Shown in pieces: positions 53,251 through 61,757 of a DNA stretch of 62,102 nt (within the stretch, counting starts at the first letter, position 1; each line of letters begins with the position of its first letter). Origin of the DNA: CAZCDS01 sp964497585 (GTDB lineage Bacteria; Desulfobacterota; Desulfomonilia; Desulfomonilales; Desulfomonilaceae); the NCBI GenBank assembly GCA_964497585.1, contig CAZCDS010000038.1:1-62102 (forward strand). Reading direction: 5' to 3'. Position numbers and translations under genes: made by a program. The notes under the pieces are model-generated. The model was not told where the DNA came from and made no database searches. It saw only the letters and a program-made list of their open reading frames with translations.

Positions 53251-54483
53251 TCACTCGTAGATCTTCTCATCTTCCGCGAAGGCTTCCTCTGCGTCGCTTT
53301 CGACGTCTCGGATGCTCTCGTCGGCCTTGAGGACTTCCTTGTAGTATTCGTGCTGGATAATGAGGTTCATGACCTCAGTAGTACCTGTCCAGATCATCAT
53401 GAGCCGCGCGTCACGCAACATGCGCTCGATCGGGTAGACATTGGTGTATCCGATACCACCCATGATCTGCATGGCACGGTTGACGACGTCCCATTGGGCC
53501 TCCGTGGCGAAACGCTTGGTCTGGGAAACGAGCCTCCTCGTATGGCCCGTGCTTCCGAATCTGTCAACTGCGTACGATGCCGCGTAAGTCATGGCTCTGG
53601 CCGCGTCGAGCTGTGTGATCGCATCCGCCACCTTGAAGCTCACACCCTGGAACTCTCGGACCTTACTCCCGAATGCTTTTCTCTTACTGCTGTATTTGGT
53701 CGCAATCTCCAGCGCGCTTCGTGCCCCTCCGCAACAAGCGGCCGCGGTGCACATTCGTTCGGGGATCATCATTTGGTAGAAGACTTCGGCCCCCTTGTTT
53801 TCCCCGAGGATGATATTCTCGGCGGGGACTTTGGTGTCCCTGAACACGATTCTACCCGCGCCACCGCCCCTGGTCCCGAGCAGACCGTACACGTACTTGG
53901 CTTCAACGCCCATATCGCGGTCCACGACAAACGCGCTGAGGGACTCGTGGGGCTTACCATCTCCGGTCCTGGCATAGACGATGAAGAAGTCCGCTCCTTC
54001 TGCGCCGACAACGAATCGCTTCTGCCCGTTGAGGATATAGTAGGCTCCATCCTTGCGGGCAGTCGTCGTAGCCCCAAAGAAGTCTGATCCCCCTCTGGGC
54101 TCTGTGAGCGCTTCCGCACAGGTGAGTTCGCCCTTGAGCATCGGTTCGAGGTACTTCTTCTTCTGTTGCTCGGTACCGAACACGTGCAGCGCCTCTCCGA
54201 TAATGCTCACCAGCGAGAAGAGACAGCTCAGAGAGGATCCGAGCGCCCCGATCTCTTCCAGAGCGATGATCTCGTCGACCCACTTGAGTCCTCTTCCGCC
54301 GTTCTTCCGGGCGAACCGAATTCCCAGAAGATTCCTCTTCGCGGCTTCTTCCAGATATTCTCTCGGGTAAAGGACTTTGTCCGCATCCATGTCCAGCAGC
54401 ATGCGTCTCGGAATACTCTTGACAAAATTCCGGGTTTCCTGTTGAAGACTCTTCTGTTCCTCAGTCATCAGCACTTCGAGCAT
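53251..54483 (-). CDS. acyl-CoA dehydrogenase
   Basis: This 410-residue FAD enzyme oxidises an acyl-CoA to the 2,3-enoyl-CoA and passes electrons to ETF. Family signatures: AEALTEPRGGSDF (the first ACADS motif region), NGQKRFVVGAEGADFFIV (flavin-binding middle domain), and the C-terminal QIMGGIGYTNVYPIERMLRDARLMMIWTGTTEV, whose GTTEV glutamate is the likely catalytic base. Chain-length specificity is not evident. The acidic tail (EEAFAEDEKIYE) is slightly long. It follows the B3/4-domain gene by 57 bases on the same strand. Confidence 0.95.
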   Translation of the reverse strand: MLEVLMTEEQKSLQQETRNFVKSIPRRMLLDMDADKVLYPREYLEEAAKRNLLGIRFARKNGGRGLKWVDEIIALEEIGALGSSLSCLFSLVSIIGEALHVFGTEQQKKKYLEPMLKGELTCAEALTEPRGGSDFFGATTTARKDGAYYILNGQKRFVVGAEGADFFIVYARTGDGKPHESLSAFVVDRDMGVEAKYVYGLLGTRGGGAGRIVFRDTKVPAENIILGENKGAEVFYQMMIPERMCTAAACCGGARSALEIATKYSSKRKAFGSKVREFQGVSFKVADAITQLDAARAMTYAASYAVDRFGSTGHTRRLVSQTKRFATEAQWDVVNRAMQIMGGIGYTNVYPIERMLRDARLMMIWTGTTEVMNLIIQHEYYKEVLKADESIRDVESDAEEAFAEDEKIYE

Positions 54484-54540
54484 GGTATCAACACCTTTTT
54501 CGACTAGCCCTGACGAGAGCGTTGTGCGACGGTCGACTCG

Positions 54541-55212
54541 CTATTGCGCGCCGAGCACTTCGATGAGCTCAGTCCCTGCATCGGGGGCAACGATCCTCAC
54601 ATGAGACTCAATCCCCTCCAAATGCTGGCGCATTTGCTGTTCTCCTACTCCCGGCACGCCGTAGGTGGTGAACAGAACGCTAGTCGTTTCGGGCGTGATC
54701 CGCGTACGGTTGTCAGGGCCGTAAATGATACTCGAAATGACCCCTTCGGAGTCCGAGATCATCATGTCTCCGGCCTTGAGCGTCTGTTCCTGCCCATTGA
54801 TCCGAACGTATTTCTCATCCCCTCTGGCCACGTCGACCGTGGCAGGAGTTTTCACGACATCGAGGTCGTGGCCGGCCGTGAGAAGCATGTTGCGAAGCTC
54901 AGCCATAAACATGGCCTCCACAATCGCGGCCACGGACGGGATCGATCTCCCCTTGAAGACCACCGACTCAAGCTGCTGCAAAACGTGATAGCTCTTTTTG
55001 AATCGTTTGTAGTACTTGCGGTAGGCCACGATCGGTTGGATGGATCTCAGCTCTTCCTTGTCTTTGAACAGCGTCCGAAGATCGCTCTCCAACTCTTTCT
55101 TTTTCTCGGCAAGCGCAGGGTGGTTTTCAGGATTGGTCACGCCCCTCATAGCCAAAACTCCTACCACGGCATCAGGGTAAGCCTGTTTCCATTCGTCCGA
55201 CACGGCAAACAT
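54541..55212 (-). CDS. stand-alone B3/4-domain protein
   Basis: ATG 55212 (RBS GGAGG) gives 223 residues; a longer upstream frame lacks conservation. The protein matches the B3/4 domain of phenylalanyl-tRNA synthetase beta as a free-standing unit. It opens with MFAVSDEWKQAYPDAVVGVLAMRGV and has YYKRFKKSYHVLQQLESV, PSVAAIVEAMFMAELRNMLLTAGHDLD and the C-terminal GVISSIIYGPDNRTRI. In PheT this fold clears tyrosine mischarged to tRNA-Phe. Free-standing homologues are of unsure role, possibly trans-editing or ligand binding. No pheS or pheT is nearby. Confidence 0.88.
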   Translation of the reverse strand: MFAVSDEWKQAYPDAVVGVLAMRGVTNPENHPALAEKKKELESDLRTLFKDKEELRSIQPIVAYRKYYKRFKKSYHVLQQLESVVFKGRSIPSVAAIVEAMFMAELRNMLLTAGHDLDVVKTPATVDVARGDEKYVRINGQEQTLKAGDMMISDSEGVISSIIYGPDNRTRITPETTSVLFTTYGVPGVGEQQMRQHLEGIESHVRIVAPDAGTELIEVLGAQ

Positions 55213-55648
55213 GGGACCTCCTCCGTGGTTCAGCTCCGCTCCTGCTACGGGCTCGGGCAATCGTCCCGATCTCTTGATTCATCCCGGCGATCGGGCCGCG
55301 GCCTGATCCTGCTTTCGTGATTCAGTTGCCACAGGCCGTTCACGCCTTTCCTTCGAGCGGAGGCATGACATAAGACCTTGTCGCACAGGCCCCGGACCCT
55401 GTCAAGGAGAGGACAAGAAAGTGCCCGTTCACTGACCTTTCAAAAGCCGGAGGGCGGCGTCTCTGTTACCGCCCAGCGACCGTTCGTTCCCTGTCTCACC
55501 GACACTCCCAGGTATTGAAAGGCAACACGCCCTTGCAAAGACCCCTCACCGTAACCCCCTTTCACAAAACCTGGGAGAATGAATTCTGCTTGCTCCCTCT
55601 GCCCCCGAGAAAGTAGTGGGAGCAGGGAATCAACGGAGAGGATCTTTC

Positions 55649-55780
55649 ATGGGAGGAGCGTTGGTATTACTCGTTTGCATAGGAAGCGGTACACAACATC
55701 CTCCGCTAGGATACTGCACCGCATCCAAGTTGATCAAGGAAGGTTCTGAAGGAAAAGGCGGCCGTACGAGTCTTCCTTAA
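55649..55780 (+). CDS. possible 43-aa peptide
   Basis: In the 619-base gap 55213-55831, an ATG at 55649 has a reasonable RBS (GAGAGG, seven bases away) and opens 43 codons with a short hydrophobic start (GGALVLLVCIG) and two cysteines. It overlaps the hairpin at 55757-55796, which more likely belongs to the leftward BsuPI-domain gene. I list it as a weak possibility; the rest of the gap holds nothing recognised. Confidence 0.2.
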   Translation: MGGALVLLVCIGSGTQHPPLGYCTASKLIKEGSEGKGGRTSLP

Positions 55781-55796
55781 GGAGCTGGCGGCCGCC
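55757..55796 (-). terminator. terminator of BsuPI-domain gene
   Basis: On the minus strand, GGCGGCC (55796-55790) and GGCCGCC (55763-55757) pair around a 26-base loop and are followed by TTTTCC. It begins 36 bases past the stop at 55832. Confidence 0.5.
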
Positions 55797-55831
55797 TCGA
55801 AAAAGGCAACCCCCCCTACGCGCGCAGGCGG

Positions 55832-56497
55832 CTACTGTACGAACTTGATCTCGAAACTCTTCGTCACATGCTGGTGCGAAGCAATGAACGTAGCCCGAAT
55901 GAGATAGCGCCCCTCCTCCGGTATGTCCGCCGGCGAAAACTCCCATGTGACGTTAAAGACGGAGGGATCGTCCCTTTGTATCAGCACCGGCGTCACCACT
56001 TGACTGAACATCATGCCGTCACTCCATCTGATAAGGACTTCGTCTCCGCGTTCCAGTGCGAAGTCGTATTTCTGGGACGTGGGACAGGTTCCGAACCAGA
56101 GCGCAACGTCAGGGGAACTGACTTTCAGTGTGAGATCCATGGCCTGAGGCTCCGGTTCTCCGGGGCCGGGGAATTTGTTTACCTGAAGCACATCCCCGAA
56201 TCCGAGTTCGAGCTCGAGCTTCAGTGGACCTTCTTCAGCTCGAGGCTCGGCCACGGCCCGCCGTTTCTCGTACGGACCCACGTTTTTATAGAGGAGCCTG
56301 TTCCCGCTCAACCTGCCCTCGATGAAGACCTTTTCGTTGAGGAACTTGTGAAGATTCGGATCCGGCCTCCAGGGCTGGGTCTTCTTGACCACGTAGATCT
56401 CCGATCTGTCCGGCTGTTGAAGGAAATACTCGGGCCCTTCGGATTTGGTGCACATGGCCCCGAGCTTAGCAAAGAGATACCCCGCATACCTAGACAT
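55832..56497 (-). CDS. BsuPI-domain protein, 221 aa
   Basis: ATG 56497 follows a very strong RBS (AGGAGGTG). The C-terminal 110 residues match the BsuPI (intracellular proteinase inhibitor) beta-sandwich: YDFALERGDEVLIRWSDGMMFSQVV, then FNVTWEFSPADIPEEGRYLI and a closing KSFEIKFVQ. Residues 1-110 are unfamiliar and contain Cys25 and a basic-aromatic region. No classical signal peptide is seen, although the BsuPI fold is often extracellular. The original Bacillus protein inhibits an intracellular protease; here the role is open. Confidence 0.75.
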   Translation of the reverse strand: MSRYAGYLFAKLGAMCTKSEGPEYFLQQPDRSEIYVVKKTQPWRPDPNLHKFLNEKVFIEGRLSGNRLLYKNVGPYEKRRAVAEPRAEEGPLKLELELGFGDVLQVNKFPGPGEPEPQAMDLTLKVSSPDVALWFGTCPTSQKYDFALERGDEVLIRWSDGMMFSQVVTPVLIQRDDPSVFNVTWEFSPADIPEEGRYLIRATFIASHQHVTKSFEIKFVQ

Positions 56498-56840
56498 TCG
56501 ACACCTCCTGTCCAAGCTCTTCAATGGGCCCCTCGATCTGTTCGGGGCACGTAAAGGTTACCTCCACAGTCATGTGTGGAGGGCGATAGCCAGATGGAAA
56601 GCGTCTTCGGTCTTGAGGTCGCAGTGCATGGCCTAGGGAAGTGGTCAAACCGATCCCCGCCCCCCCGCGGAATCATCCCCCGCGGTTAGGGTTACGCGCT
56701 TCATCGGACCGCATAGGGACTGACTTGTTTTTTGAGTATAAAAAAAGGAAAGGCAAAAATCAAGGGAGAATTAAAGGTTACCTAGCAGGTAAGATTGCCT
56801 ACATGCCGCCCAACGTGCCGTCGTCGAGCAGCACGAGCAC

Positions 56841-56877
56841 AAACGAAAAGACCGGGAACGGACCAGTTCCCGGTCTT
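56841..56877 (-). terminator. 12-bp stem terminator of the 117-aa gene
   Basis: AAGACCGGGAAC and GTTCCCGGTCTT form a perfect 12-bp hairpin with a six-base loop, followed on the minus strand by TTTTCGTTT. It lies about 165 bases past the stop of the 117-residue gene. Confidence 0.75.
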
Positions 56878-56889
56878 CAGAATCCATTT

Positions 56890-56929
56890 CCGAGTAGGGG
56901 ACCGTCAAGTACCCTGTCCGGCTACTCGG
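56890..56929 (-). ncRNA. structured 3' region, candidate RNA element
   Basis: CCGAGTAG (56929-56922 on the minus strand) pairs with CTACTCGG (56897-56890). Inside it GGAC and GTCC form a second short stem. This hairpin stands 13 bases before the terminator at 56841-56877. The pair suggests a structured 3' UTR or a small RNA of the leftward transcript. No known riboswitch class was recognised. The rest of 56498-57039 holds no gene. Confidence 0.3.
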
Positions 56930-57039
56930 CCCTTTTCCTCCGATGCGGAGCCACGTTTTGTTTGCTCGAGACTTGGGGCGTCTCTTGCTTCCCCTAAACC
57001 CTAAGGTATATCTAGACGGGACTCTCTACTTACCAGCGT

Positions 57040-57393
57040 CTACGCCTGACCCATCACGCTGGTATTGGGGCGAGGACCGTCAGCTTCAAGCTTGATTTCC
57101 TCGATTATCGACGCAATTTCCGCGTGGAGAATCTCAAGCTGCCAATTGAAATAGATGTCCTCACCAAAGTCCCGGAGTAGCTGTTTCTGCGCATTGATGT
57201 AGTCGCCCGGCGACACCGCGCCGGAAAAGACGTGAACGGGATTTATCAGAGTCGCAATCACCTGTTCCTGGCGATCGGCCGCGCCCTGAACCTTTTCGTT
57301 CTGTACGCTCATGCGGTCATCCTTTTTGTTTTTCATGCCAATTCCCTGATGCAATAGCGATGCCAAACGACTCCGAAAAGCAATATACCTCAT
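57040..57393 (-). CDS. hypothetical protein, 117 aa
   Basis: ATG 57393 has an excellent RBS (AAGGAGGTG). Later in-frame ATGs at codons 20 and 28 also have plausible sites. The product is soluble and mostly helical, with NPVHVFSGAVSPGDYINAQKQLL in the middle and the amphipathic run NWQLEILHAEIASIIEEIK near the C-terminus. The family is not recognised. It is transcribed alone, ends in a strong terminator, and is divergent from tatA. Confidence 0.7.
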   Translation of the reverse strand: MRYIAFRSRLASLLHQGIGMKNKKDDRMSVQNEKVQGAADRQEQVIATLINPVHVFSGAVSPGDYINAQKQLLRDFGEDIYFNWQLEILHAEIASIIEEIKLEADGPRPNTSVMGQA

Positions 57394-57573
57394 AATAACA
57401 CCTCCTTAGCAATTCCGGAACGGTAAAGGTCACCCCTGGGCGTCTGTATGAAATCCGTCACACCCACGAACGGGCCTGACCCGCAGGCTCCTGTTTTTTC
57501 AGCGACATCACTAACTGCGCGATATCCGACATATCTGCCGAATTCCGCGCGGTCCATACGCCGGCACAAATTT

Positions 57574-57603
57574 TTGACGCGTATTACTATCTTCGTTTAT
57601 AAT
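57574..57603 (+). promoter_or_regulatory. tatA promoter
   Basis: TTGACG (57574-57579), an 18-base spacer and a perfect TATAAT (57598-57603) lie 71 bases before the tatA start codon. Confidence 0.7.
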
Positions 57604-57674
57604 GACCTTGGGGAAACCCGAAAGTTCAAAAAAAAAATGAAGGAGCCCCCTCCAGGGGTGCCGAAGGAGTACCA

Positions 57675-57896
57675 ATGGGAATGCCAGGCCCCTGGGAGTT
57701 AATCATCATTCTTCTCATTGTCGTCATGATATTCGGAGCCAAACGGATTCCCGAAATCATGGGCGGCATAGGCAAGGGGATCAAAACGTTCAAGAAGACC
57801 ATGGAAGGTGAGGACGAACCTACTACCCCGCCTTCCGAGTCCGCCCCGCCTGAATCGAAAGAGACTCCCAAAGAAGAAAAGGCCGGATCAGACTAG
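57675..57896 (+). CDS. tatA: Sec-independent translocase subunit TatA
   Basis: This 73-residue protein has a short hydrophobic helix (about 7-20, PWELIIILLIVVMIFG), then the hinge and amphipathic helix AKRIPEIMGGIGKGIKTFKKTM and an acidic, Pro/Glu/Lys-rich tail. That is the standard TatA/E layout. TatA oligomers help folded proteins cross the inner membrane. Here it stands without tatB or tatC. The deacetylase at 21.7 kb is a likely client. The RBS AAGGAG precedes ATG, and a strong hairpin follows the gene. Confidence 0.93.
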   Translation: MGMPGPWELIIILLIVVMIFGAKRIPEIMGGIGKGIKTFKKTMEGEDEPTTPPSESAPPESKETPKEEKAGSD

Positions 57897-57907
57897 CTTC
57901 TGACGCC

Positions 57908-57929
57908 TGACGCGGGGTAACCCGCGTCA
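57908..57929 (+). terminator. hairpin after tatA
   Basis: TGACGCGGG, a GTAA tetraloop and CCCGCGTCA form a perfect 9-bp stem 11 bases past the stop. No U tract follows, so it may be a partial terminator between tatA and holA. Confidence 0.5.
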
Positions 57930-58050
57930 CTCTCGTCGGGAGTCCGGTACCGAGCGCGCAGGGGAGAGTAGTCCCCCTGAGGCTCCAGCGCGCTGCCGAT
58001 CCCCTTTCGGATGGGGCGTCACGATTGGGCCGACGGCCGTTCAACCTCAG

Positions 58051-59448
58051 ATGAAAAAGCCAGCACCTGGAGACGCCGTCAGGAACGGCCCCGCGCATCT
58101 GTATTTGTTCTTCGGCGACGAGTTGCTCACGAAAGAGCAGGTCGACGCGGTTGTCTCCGAATTCCTGGAGCCGGAGCTTCGAGCGACCAATCTCGTGGTA
58201 TTGGACGGCACCAACCTCGATCTTTCGGAGCTCTCCTCGCACCTCTACACCCCCTCGCTCTTCGGCGCGCGCAGGATCGTCGTCGTCGATCAGACTCCCC
58301 TTTTCATCGGCAAGGTCGACAAGAAAAAGCTCCTCGACAAGATCCTTACCAACTGGAAGAGGAACGACAGCAAGGGTGCGCACAGAGCGTTGGGGCACTT
58401 GTTAAGCGTGGTCGGTTTGGAGATCCGGGACCTCTCGTCGGGAGACGAATGGCTGGACGAAATATTTGGCGGTTCCTCAGAGGCCCGAGAGACAGAGACA
58501 CTCCGACGCGTCGCGGAATCATTTCTTGAGTCCGGGGCAGCAACGCCCCCCCGAGCGGGTGAAGCCCTGATCGAGGAGCTGCTACAGTCGGGCCTCCCCG
58601 AGGACGCGGCGCTCATATTCACCACGCCCGTGGTGGACAAACGGAAACGACTCTTCAAGATGTTTGAGAAGCGGGGCCGCGTAGTCGATTGTTCAGTTCG
58701 GGAGGAGAAGTTCGGCTCGGCCATGGAGAAAGGCTTTTTCGAGGACCGCGTGAAAGACATCCTGGGCCGTTCGGGTAAGAGGGTCTCTTCGAGCGCGCTG
58801 GCACTGATGTACAAGCGCTCGGGAAAAGAGATGAGAAGGCTCAACAGCGAACTGGAGAAGCTCATCGCGTACCTGGGAGAGCGGGAGGAAGTGACTCCCT
58901 CGGACGTGGAAGCGGTTTTTTCAGATTTTCACCAGGCCGCGTACTTCGAACTCAGTCGGGCGCTCCGAACCGGAAATCTGAGCTCGTGTCTTCTTGCGCT
59001 GCACGAGAACCTGAAAATCGTCGACCATCCCCTCCAGACCCTGGCAGGTATAGCAAACGAGTTTCGGAGACTCCTGGTGGCTCGAGAGCTGCTCTTTACG
59101 GTTTTTAGGCCTCACTGGAGACGAGGAATCACGTATCAGCAGTTTCAGCCGATTCTGAGGAGAGTGCTCGAGGAACGCCCGGAATTGAAGGGAAAAAGCT
59201 CTCTTAACATCTTGAATATGAAGGAGTACGCAGTATATAACTACCTGCTTGATGCGCAGAGATTCCCCATGGAAAAGCTCGTCAGCATCATGGAAGCGAT
59301 ACTCGAAGCCGATCTCATGATGAAATCCACACGGATCGGGAGCACGTCGCCCAGCACGATTGTCGAGAATCTCGTACTGAAAATCTGTGACCGATCCCAG
59401 GGGAGAAGCGCGTCGGCCCGTGCAAGGGATCCGATGAGAGTGCGCTGA
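58051..59448 (+). CDS. holA: DNA polymerase III delta subunit
   Basis: HolA is the clamp-loader wrench subunit that opens the beta sliding clamp. The N-terminal domain begins HLYLFFGDELLTKEQVDAVV, the usual HolA start, and has VVDQTPLF. The C-terminal helical part has AAYFELSRALRTGNLSSCLL and a late HPLQTLAGIANEFRRLLVARELL. At 465 residues it is about 120 longer than typical HolA; the extra length lies around residues 105-185 (SLLSVVGLE through PPRAGEAL) and in the C-terminal tail. The Walker motif is absent, as expected for delta. Confidence 0.92.
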   Translation: MKKPAPGDAVRNGPAHLYLFFGDELLTKEQVDAVVSEFLEPELRATNLVVLDGTNLDLSELSSHLYTPSLFGARRIVVVDQTPLFIGKVDKKKLLDKILTNWKRNDSKGAHRALGHLLSVVGLEIRDLSSGDEWLDEIFGGSSEARETETLRRVAESFLESGAATPPRAGEALIEELLQSGLPEDAALIFTTPVVDKRKRLFKMFEKRGRVVDCSVREEKFGSAMEKGFFEDRVKDILGRSGKRVSSSALALMYKRSGKEMRRLNSELEKLIAYLGEREEVTPSDVEAVFSDFHQAAYFELSRALRTGNLSSCLLALHENLKIVDHPLQTLAGIANEFRRLLVARELLFTVFRPHWRRGITYQQFQPILRRVLEERPELKGKSSLNILNMKEYAVYNYLLDAQRFPMEKLVSIMEAILEADLMMKSTRIGSTSPSTIVENLVLKICDRSQGRSASARARDPMRVR

Positions 59449-59506
59449 CGCCTACAGGCACTTGCGGAACCCCTCCTCGGTGGACTCTCTCCCGAAAGGC
59501 GGCCCC

Positions 59507-61339
59507 ATGAACGACAGGGAAGAATCCGGAGACCACACCCTTGCTGACCCGCAGCAATTGCGCCGACCGAATACCGATCAGAGAAAGGTGGAGATCGACC
59601 GCCGACATGCCGAAGAAGCCCTCAGGGAAAGCGAATCACGCTATAGGGTCCTGATCGAGAACGCGCTCACCGGCATCTGCGTCCAGCAGGAGGGCCGGTT
59701 GGTCTACCTCAATGAGCGCTTCGCAGATATATTCGGGTACCGTCGCGAAGAACTCCTGGGGAAAAGGCTCTGGGAGATTGTCTCTCCCGAGCACAGCGAA
59801 ATGGTGCGGAGGCGTGGACTGGACCGGCTCGCGGGTAAGGAGCCCGTCCGAAAGTACGAAATCAACGCGCTCACCAAGACTGGCGAGAAGAAACATCTAG
59901 CAGTCTGGTTCAATCTCATCGAAGACCGGGGCCGACCAGGGATCCTCGGAAACATCGTCGATATCACCGATCTCAAACGTGCCCAGGCGGCTTTGACAGA
60001 GAGCGAAGCGCGGTTCCGGACGCTCTTCGAAACAGCCCGGGACTGCATATTTATTAAGGACCGGTCCCTCGCGTATACGCATGTTAATCCCGCCATGGAA
60101 GAGCTCTTCAAGCTTCCCGCGGCAACACTGACAGGAATGACCGACGAAGAGCTGTTTGGCAGACGCGTTGGATCGCATCTGAGAGAGGTGGATGCGCGAG
60201 TTCTTTCCGGAGAGTCGGTTGAGGCGGAGCATACGCGCTCTGTTAGAGGCACGCCCATGACATTTCACGACATCCGGGTTCCCATGCGTGACGCAGCCGG
60301 TGAAATTGTAGGGCTATACGGGATCGCCCGAAACATCACCGAATGGAGAAAGACCGCGGATCCCCCCGCGCGTTCGAGCAGTGCCGATTGCTATTCAGCG
60401 GTGATGCAGTCCACCTTTGCGACTGCTCGGATGGCCGCGGAAAAGGACGGTATGATCCTCCTGCTGGGTGAGAGCGGCACGGGAAAGGACTATCTCGCCC
60501 GCTACATCCACGAGCATTCCCCGCGGCGGGACGGGCCCTATTTTGCGGTGAACTGTGCCGCGCTCCCGCCCGAACTCGCCGAGTCGGAACTCTTCGGCCA
60601 CGAGGCCGGCGCTTTCACTGGCGCCGCGGGCCGCAAACGAGGACTCCTGGAATTGGCCGAGGGCGGGACGCTTCTGCTCAACGAGATAGGCGACCTTGCC
60701 CAACCGTTGCAGGCAAAGCTCCTGAGCTTTCTCGACACGCGATCATTCACCCGAGTGGGCGGGGAGAAAAGCGTGCCTGTCAGCGCGCGGATCATCGCGG
60801 CGACCAACAGGGACCTGGAAGAGGACGTCCGGGAAGGCCGGTTTCGACAGGACCTCTACTACCGGATCAACGTGCTGTCGATCCGGATTCCGCCGCTCCG
60901 AGAACGGGTCGAGGATATTCCGCAGCTCGTCGCACAACTCATTGATCAGCTCGCCAAAGAGATGCAACTGCATGATGCTCCGGAAATCGATTCCCAAGCC
61001 CTGGCAGCGCTCAGCGGGTATCGCTGGCCCGGAAACGTCAGGGAACTGCGCAACGTGCTCGAACGATCGCTCATGCTCTGGGACGGGGGGCGGCTTGAGC
61101 TGGCCCTCGATGCGGGACCGGAGCCGCGAGAGAATACTGTCGTGTCGGTCAATTTCCCCGTGGACCGTTCTTTGCACGACGTCACTGACGAGGTGGTGAG
61201 ATCTCTTTGTTTGGAAGCTTTGCGGCGGTCCTCCGGGAGGAAGCAGGAAGCGGCTCGCTTACTGGGGATTTCTCGCAATTCGTTGTACCGCTACCTGCGT
61301 CGGCTTGGCATTGTGGGCGGATATGGTACACCTCGATGA
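59507..61339 (+). CDS. PAS sigma-54-dependent transcriptional activator
   Basis: ATG 59507 (AAAGG upstream) gives 610 residues. Two PAS domains (about 40-155 and 165-285; VLIENALTGICVQQEGRLVYL and TLFETARDCIFI) replace a receiver. The AAA+ domain has Walker A GESGTGKDYLA, the sigma-54-contacting GAFTGA loop, Walker B GGTLLLNEIGDL, and the arginine-finger region. The C-terminal Fis-type helix-turn-helix reads EAARLLGISRNSLYRYLRRL. It activates sigma-54 promoters in response to a cytoplasmic signal sensed by the PAS units. Its targets are not evident. Confidence 0.95.
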   Translation: MNDREESGDHTLADPQQLRRPNTDQRKVEIDRRHAEEALRESESRYRVLIENALTGICVQQEGRLVYLNERFADIFGYRREELLGKRLWEIVSPEHSEMVRRRGLDRLAGKEPVRKYEINALTKTGEKKHLAVWFNLIEDRGRPGILGNIVDITDLKRAQAALTESEARFRTLFETARDCIFIKDRSLAYTHVNPAMEELFKLPAATLTGMTDEELFGRRVGSHLREVDARVLSGESVEAEHTRSVRGTPMTFHDIRVPMRDAAGEIVGLYGIARNITEWRKTADPPARSSSADCYSAVMQSTFATARMAAEKDGMILLLGESGTGKDYLARYIHEHSPRRDGPYFAVNCAALPPELAESELFGHEAGAFTGAAGRKRGLLELAEGGTLLLNEIGDLAQPLQAKLLSFLDTRSFTRVGGEKSVPVSARIIAATNRDLEEDVREGRFRQDLYYRINVLSIRIPPLRERVEDIPQLVAQLIDQLAKEMQLHDAPEIDSQALAALSGYRWPGNVRELRNVLERSLMLWDGGRLELALDAGPEPRENTVVSVNFPVDRSLHDVTDEVVRSLCLEALRRSSGRKQEAARLLGISRNSLYRYLRRLGIVGGYGTPR

Positions 61340-61701
61340 GTCACTGTTGGAATCTGGTACGGTGAACTTGGGGAGCACCGCGACCGAAAACGCCCGTTCG
61401 TACGATGCCTCTTCCACCGGCTCCTGTGAGTACCTTCTCAGCCAGAAGGGTTTCCTGGAGCAACGATTCTTTTCTTCCGGAGCCCTTCCCCTATACCAAC
61501 GCGCTTTCTAACAACCTGAAATGAGTGCTTTTTCTTCTGTTCTTTTTTCACCCTTTGAGTTATGTTGCTGGAAGGAATAGCGAAAAGGCCAGCAAGCGCT
61601 GAGAGTGCGCAGAACCCAAAGGGCGGTCCAGAACCATGGCAGATTCCGGGCGTGGCGGCAAAAGGAATCGCGCGGTGATCGATGCGATAGGGGTAACGAG
61701 T
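61340..61701. other. intergenic, nothing recognised
   Basis: This part of the gap between the sigma-54 activator and the transposase holds only short shadow frames. A T-rich patch (about 61530-61552) after the activator could support termination, but no hairpin was seen next to it. Confidence 0.35.
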
Positions 61702-61757
61702 GGAATTCCGTGAATTCCGGGTAGAATTCCGTGGAATTCCGGGTACACCATACTTAA
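61702..61757. repeat. REP-like palindromic repeats next to RAYT
   Basis: Two near-identical 22-base units (61702-61723 and 61724-61745) each carry two GAATTC-type palindromes, the core reading GAATTCCGTG(G)AATTCCGGGTA. They run into CACCATACTTAATTC, where TTA is the complement of the transposase stop codon (TAA). Position and composition fit REP elements recognised by the adjacent REP-associated tyrosine transposase. Confidence 0.65.
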
